DNA from: a virus | Direction: 5' to 3' (one strand) | DNA length: 24,314 nt | Virus record (IMG/VR): IMGVR_UViG_3300010885_038393 | Coordinates: 1 to 24,314 of that record | Shown: positions 22,408-24,314 of the stretch, one piece after another | How positions within the stretch are numbered: position 1 is the first letter of the stretch | Layout of the letters: each line of letters opens with the position of its first letter | Translations under genes and position numbers: made by a program | Notes under the pieces: generated by a model | What the model was told of the DNA's origin: nothing | Database searches by the model: none | What the model saw: the letters and a program-made list of their open reading frames with translations, nothing else

Positions 22408-22752
22408 ATGAAAGAAGAAACAGCAAGAGAACATTGCGAAAGAATTTACCCCGAAATGATGGCAGAGTTTGCAAAAATTCAAAATGAAATGTATGAAACA
22501 TTTTGTAAGAAACAAAGAAATTATGGACCTGGTAATATTTCAGTAGGAACTTCATTAGAAAGTAAAGAAGATATTAAATTATCACTTACAGGTCTTTGGT
22601 TTAGAATCAATGATAAGGTTCAAAGATTAAAGCAATTAGTGGTATTAGGACAGCCAGATGAAGTAGGAGAATCGGTGCAAGATACATATGAAGATTTATC
22701 AGTATATGGTATCATTGCCCAATTAGTACAAAGAGGAAAATGGGCAAAATAA
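22408..22752 (+). CDS. DUF1599 / nucleotide-modification-associated domain 1 protein
   Basis: 114 residues, all-helical. The pattern K35-x(2)-N-Y-G40, GLWFRINDKVQRL (R66, D69, K70), then E88, D92 and EDLSVYGIIA matches the DUF1599 family (PF07659), which is common in phages and was named for its association with nucleotide modification genes. The conserved Glu/Asp residues on helices recall MazG-type nucleotide pyrophosphohydrolases, but catalysis is not established to my knowledge. The gene lies 5 bases after the methyltransferase gene and before the SSB promoter, so the two form a small early unit. Confidence 0.8.
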   Translation: MKEETAREHCERIYPEMMAEFAKIQNEMYETFCKKQRNYGPGNISVGTSLESKEDIKLSLTGLWFRINDKVQRLKQLVVLGQPDEVGESVQDTYEDLSVYGIIAQLVQRGKWAK

Positions 22753-22764
22753 ACCTCAAAAATA

Positions 22765-22796
22765 TTTGGAAATATTGAAAAATAGTTGTAAATTTG
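22765..22796 (+). promoter_or_regulatory. Bacteroidota-type promoter of SSB gene
   Basis: TTTG (22765-22768), 20 bases, TAAATTTG (22789-22796). The predicted start near 22802 gives a leader of about 90 bases before the SSB ATG, long for this phage and compatible with leader regulation. Confidence 0.6.
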
Positions 22797-22817
22797 TTAC
22801 AACAAAAGATAAAAAGG

Positions 22818-22828
22818 TTATATTTAGA
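22818..22828 (+). promoter_or_regulatory. Possible second, late-type promoter in SSB leader
   Basis: TTATATTTAGA matches the late motif TTATATTTATA except at position 10. It lies in the transcribed leader of the host-type promoter, so the SSB gene may have tandem early and late promoters. Confidence 0.3.
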
Positions 22829-22831
22829 TAT

Positions 22832-22883
22832 AGGTAATATCGATATACACCTCAACTTTAAAAACAATTATTAACTTTAAAAC
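22832..22883 (+). promoter_or_regulatory. SSB mRNA leader: dyad plus AACTTTAAAA repeats, possible autogenous operator
   Basis: An imperfect hairpin with AGGT and ACCT at its ends and the perfect palindrome ATATCGATAT (22832-22852) is followed by two copies of AACTTTAAAA (22854 and 22873, 19 bases apart) and an A-rich run to the ATG. T4 gp32 represses its own mRNA by binding a structured element and then a single-stranded U/A-rich tract before the start. The layout here is analogous; function is inferred. Confidence 0.35.
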
Positions 22884-22892
22884 AAAAGAAAA

Positions 22893-23735
22893 ATGGACAT
22901 TTCATTAGCATTGAAACGATTCAATTCGTTACAAAACACTTCCAAAAAATCAGATTCACTTTGGAAGCCAACACCGGGAAAACATCAAATTAGATTAGTT
23001 CCCTACAAATTCAATAAGGACATTCCTTTTATTGAATTATTCTTCCACTACAATATTAACAACAAAACTTATCTATCTCCAATTTCGTTTGGTAGACCTG
23101 ACCCTATTGTTGAGTTTGCAGAAAAACTTAAACGTACAGGTGATACCGATGATTGGAAAGCAGGTAAGAAGATGGAGCCAAAGTTAAGAACTTTTGCACC
23201 CGTTATTGTAAGAGGTAAAGAAAGTGAAGGTGTTAAATTTTGGGGATTTGGTAAGACCGTTTACCAAGACATCTTAGGTTACATTGCTGACCCGGATTAC
23301 GGAGATATCACCGACCCAATGAATGGTAGAGATATCGTATTAGAAATTACTTCAGCAGAAGAATCTAATGCAGCTTATCCAACAACAACCATTCGTGTTA
23401 AACCATCTCAATCAAAGGTAGCTGATACAGCGGAAGGAATTCAAAGTGTATTAGAAAACCAAAAAGATATTACTGAATTATATTCAGAATTATCTTACGC
23501 TGAATTAAAAGGTGTATTGGAGAATTGGTTAAACCCATCAGCAGCAGTAGCTACCGATGATGTTGTTGAAGAATTGGAAGCACCAAAGGTATCGGCACCA
23601 AAACAATCATCAGTTGATTTAGGTGGAACATCTGATATTAGTGGTGATTTACCTTGGGAAAAGGAAGAAGCTCCAAAAGCGGCAGCACCAAAAGATGATG
23701 TAGCATCTGCATTCGATGATTTATTCAACAACTAA
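22893..23735 (+). CDS. Single-stranded DNA-binding protein (T4 gp32-like)
   Basis: 280 residues against 301 in T4 gp32. The order agrees: short basic N-terminal helix (LALKRFNSLQ) for cooperative binding, OB-fold core (LWKPTPGKHQIRLVPYKFN, FIELFFHYNI, then FAPVIVRGKESEGVKFWGFG and YGDITDPMNGRDIVLEIT), and an acidic tail ending DDVASAFDDLFNN for partner contacts. The gene lies directly before uvsX/recA. The whole protein contains no Cys, so the His-Cys3 zinc site of T4 gp32 is absent; the place where it would sit reads SPISFGRPDPIVEF (62-75). A host-type promoter and a structured leader precede it. It coats single strands in replication and recombination. Confidence 0.9.
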   Translation: MDISLALKRFNSLQNTSKKSDSLWKPTPGKHQIRLVPYKFNKDIPFIELFFHYNINNKTYLSPISFGRPDPIVEFAEKLKRTGDTDDWKAGKKMEPKLRTFAPVIVRGKESEGVKFWGFGKTVYQDILGYIADPDYGDITDPMNGRDIVLEITSAEESNAAYPTTTIRVKPSQSKVADTAEGIQSVLENQKDITELYSELSYAELKGVLENWLNPSAAVATDDVVEELEAPKVSAPKQSSVDLGGTSDISGDLPWEKEEAPKAAAPKDDVASAFDDLFNN

Positions 23736-23747
23736 AATTAGTTACAA

Positions 23748-24314
23748 ATGGCCAAAAGAGAAGAAGATTTAGCGAGTATCCTCGCTGATTCTCTAAACAA
23801 ACAAAATAAGGATGGTAAGATTGCCTACTTCTTAGATGATGATGGGGGCGACGCTCCTACCAACGTTAAGGATTGGTTATCTACGGGTAACGCAATGTTA
23901 GACGTAGCAATTTCGAATCGCCCTTATGGTGGTTTGCCGGTTGGTCGTATTAGTGAGATTACGGGTTTAGAGCAGAGTGGAAAATCTCTGCTCTCCGCCC
24001 ATCTCTTAGCAGAAACCCAAAAGAAGGGTGGTGTTGCAGTACTAATTGATACGGAAACCGCAGTAAGTAGAGAATTTTTAGAAGCAATTGGAGTAGATAT
24101 CTCAAAACTACTTTACGTTTCAGTTGATACTGTTGAAGGTATCTTCGAAGCGTGTGAAACAATTATTGAGAAAGTAAGAACGGGTGATAAAGATAGATTA
24201 GTTACAATCGTAGTCGATTCAGTAGCAGCAGCATCTTCTAAGAAAGAGATGGAAGCTGATTATGATAAAGATGGTTACGCAACTGATAAGGCAATTATCA
24301 TTTCAAAAGCAATG
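23748..24314 (+). CDS. uvsX: UvsX/RecA-like recombinase (3' partial)
   Basis: 189 residues run off the window end. The start is the ATG at 23748, twelve bases after the SSB stop, with MAKREEDLASILADSLNKQN as N-terminal helix. Then come the core start (VKDWLSTGNAMLDVAIS), Walker A GLEQSGKS (73-80), catalytic Glu in DTETA (E103) and Walker B VTIVVDS (152-158) followed by VAAASSKKEMEADYD. The protein forms ATP-dependent filaments on single-stranded DNA for strand exchange in phage recombination and replication restart. Walker A is closer to RecA (GPESSGKT) than to T4 UvsX, but position after a gp32-like gene argues for the phage UvsX role. Confidence 0.93.
   Translation, partial: MAKREEDLASILADSLNKQNKDGKIAYFLDDDGGDAPTNVKDWLSTGNAMLDVAISNRPYGGLPVGRISEITGLEQSGKSLLSAHLLAETQKKGGVAVLIDTETAVSREFLEAIGVDISKLLYVSVDTVEGIFEACETIIEKVRTGDKDRLVTIVVDSVAAASSKKEMEADYDKDGYATDKAIIISKAM

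Noticed and set aside
23959-24162. Minus-strand ORF near the right end
   Set aside because: It lies opposite the Walker A region of the UvsX/RecA gene, which runs off the window and is clearly the coding frame.
1-24314. tRNA or rRNA genes, insertion sequences, attachment sites
   Set aside because: No gap is long enough for more than a short RNA, and no cloverleaf, transposase or integrase signature was seen by eye; a tRNAscan run would settle the tRNA question.

Overview
The window is a 24.3 kb piece of the genome of a T4-like contractile-tailed phage (Caudoviricetes). All genes I can support lie on the + strand and are tightly packed; several junctions are stop/start overlaps of the TAATG type. 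The DNA is AT-rich. Starts are preceded by A-rich stretches rather than Shine-Dalgarno sequences. Four promoter candidates match the primary-sigma consensus of Bacteroidota (TTTG, about 19-20 nt, TAnnTTTG). Together these point to a Bacteroidota host, probably a flavobacterium-like one; this is an inference from signals, not from a database match.

Layout. 1-4525: an adhesion block. It holds the 3' part of a repetitive tail fibre ending in a self-cleaving S74 chaperone, a glycosyltransferase, and a protein in which an intein-like (Hint) domain sits between an N-terminal module and a C-terminal LamG-like lectin domain. 4597-7445: tail sheath (gp18-like) and tail tube (gp19-like), closed by a strong terminator. 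7512-8178: a self-contained cassette with dyad, host-type promoter, winged-helix regulator, small ORF and terminator, set inside the late region. 8220-16708: the tail assembly block, with a gp26-like baseplate/chaperone protein, an overlapping ORF without ATG that is probably reached by +1 frameshifting, a small ORF, the tape measure protein, a tube-initiator protein (gp48/gp54-like), a LysM protein, a large baseplate hub protein and a small conserved protein. 16708-17469: a phytanoyl-CoA-dioxygenase-like (2OG/Fe) enzyme overlapping the last structural gene.

17508-24314: the replication/recombination side. It holds a short divergent family A DNA polymerase whose promoter implies a leaderless mRNA, a large unknown protein behind a late-type promoter, a small unknown, a SAM methyltransferase, a DUF1599 protein, a gp32-like single-strand DNA-binding protein without zinc ligands, and the start of UvsX/RecA.

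Two promoter classes fit a temporal programme. Host-type promoters precede the regulator, polymerase, methyltransferase and SSB genes. An AT-only motif, TTATATTTATA or close variants, sits 19-38 nt before the ATGs of sheath, tube, gp26-like, the 78-aa gene and the 821-aa protein, and a variant lies in the SSB leader.

The most interesting signals are: (1) the Hint domain with intact Cys and TxxH motifs and a terminal His-Asn but Lys at +1, placed before a lectin domain and next to a second self-cleaving fibre; (2) the T7 slippery run joining the gp26-like gene to an ATG-less ORF; (3) the altered active site of the small polymerase; (4) a possible autogenous operator in the SSB leader; (5) the regulator cassette between sheath/tube and baseplate genes.
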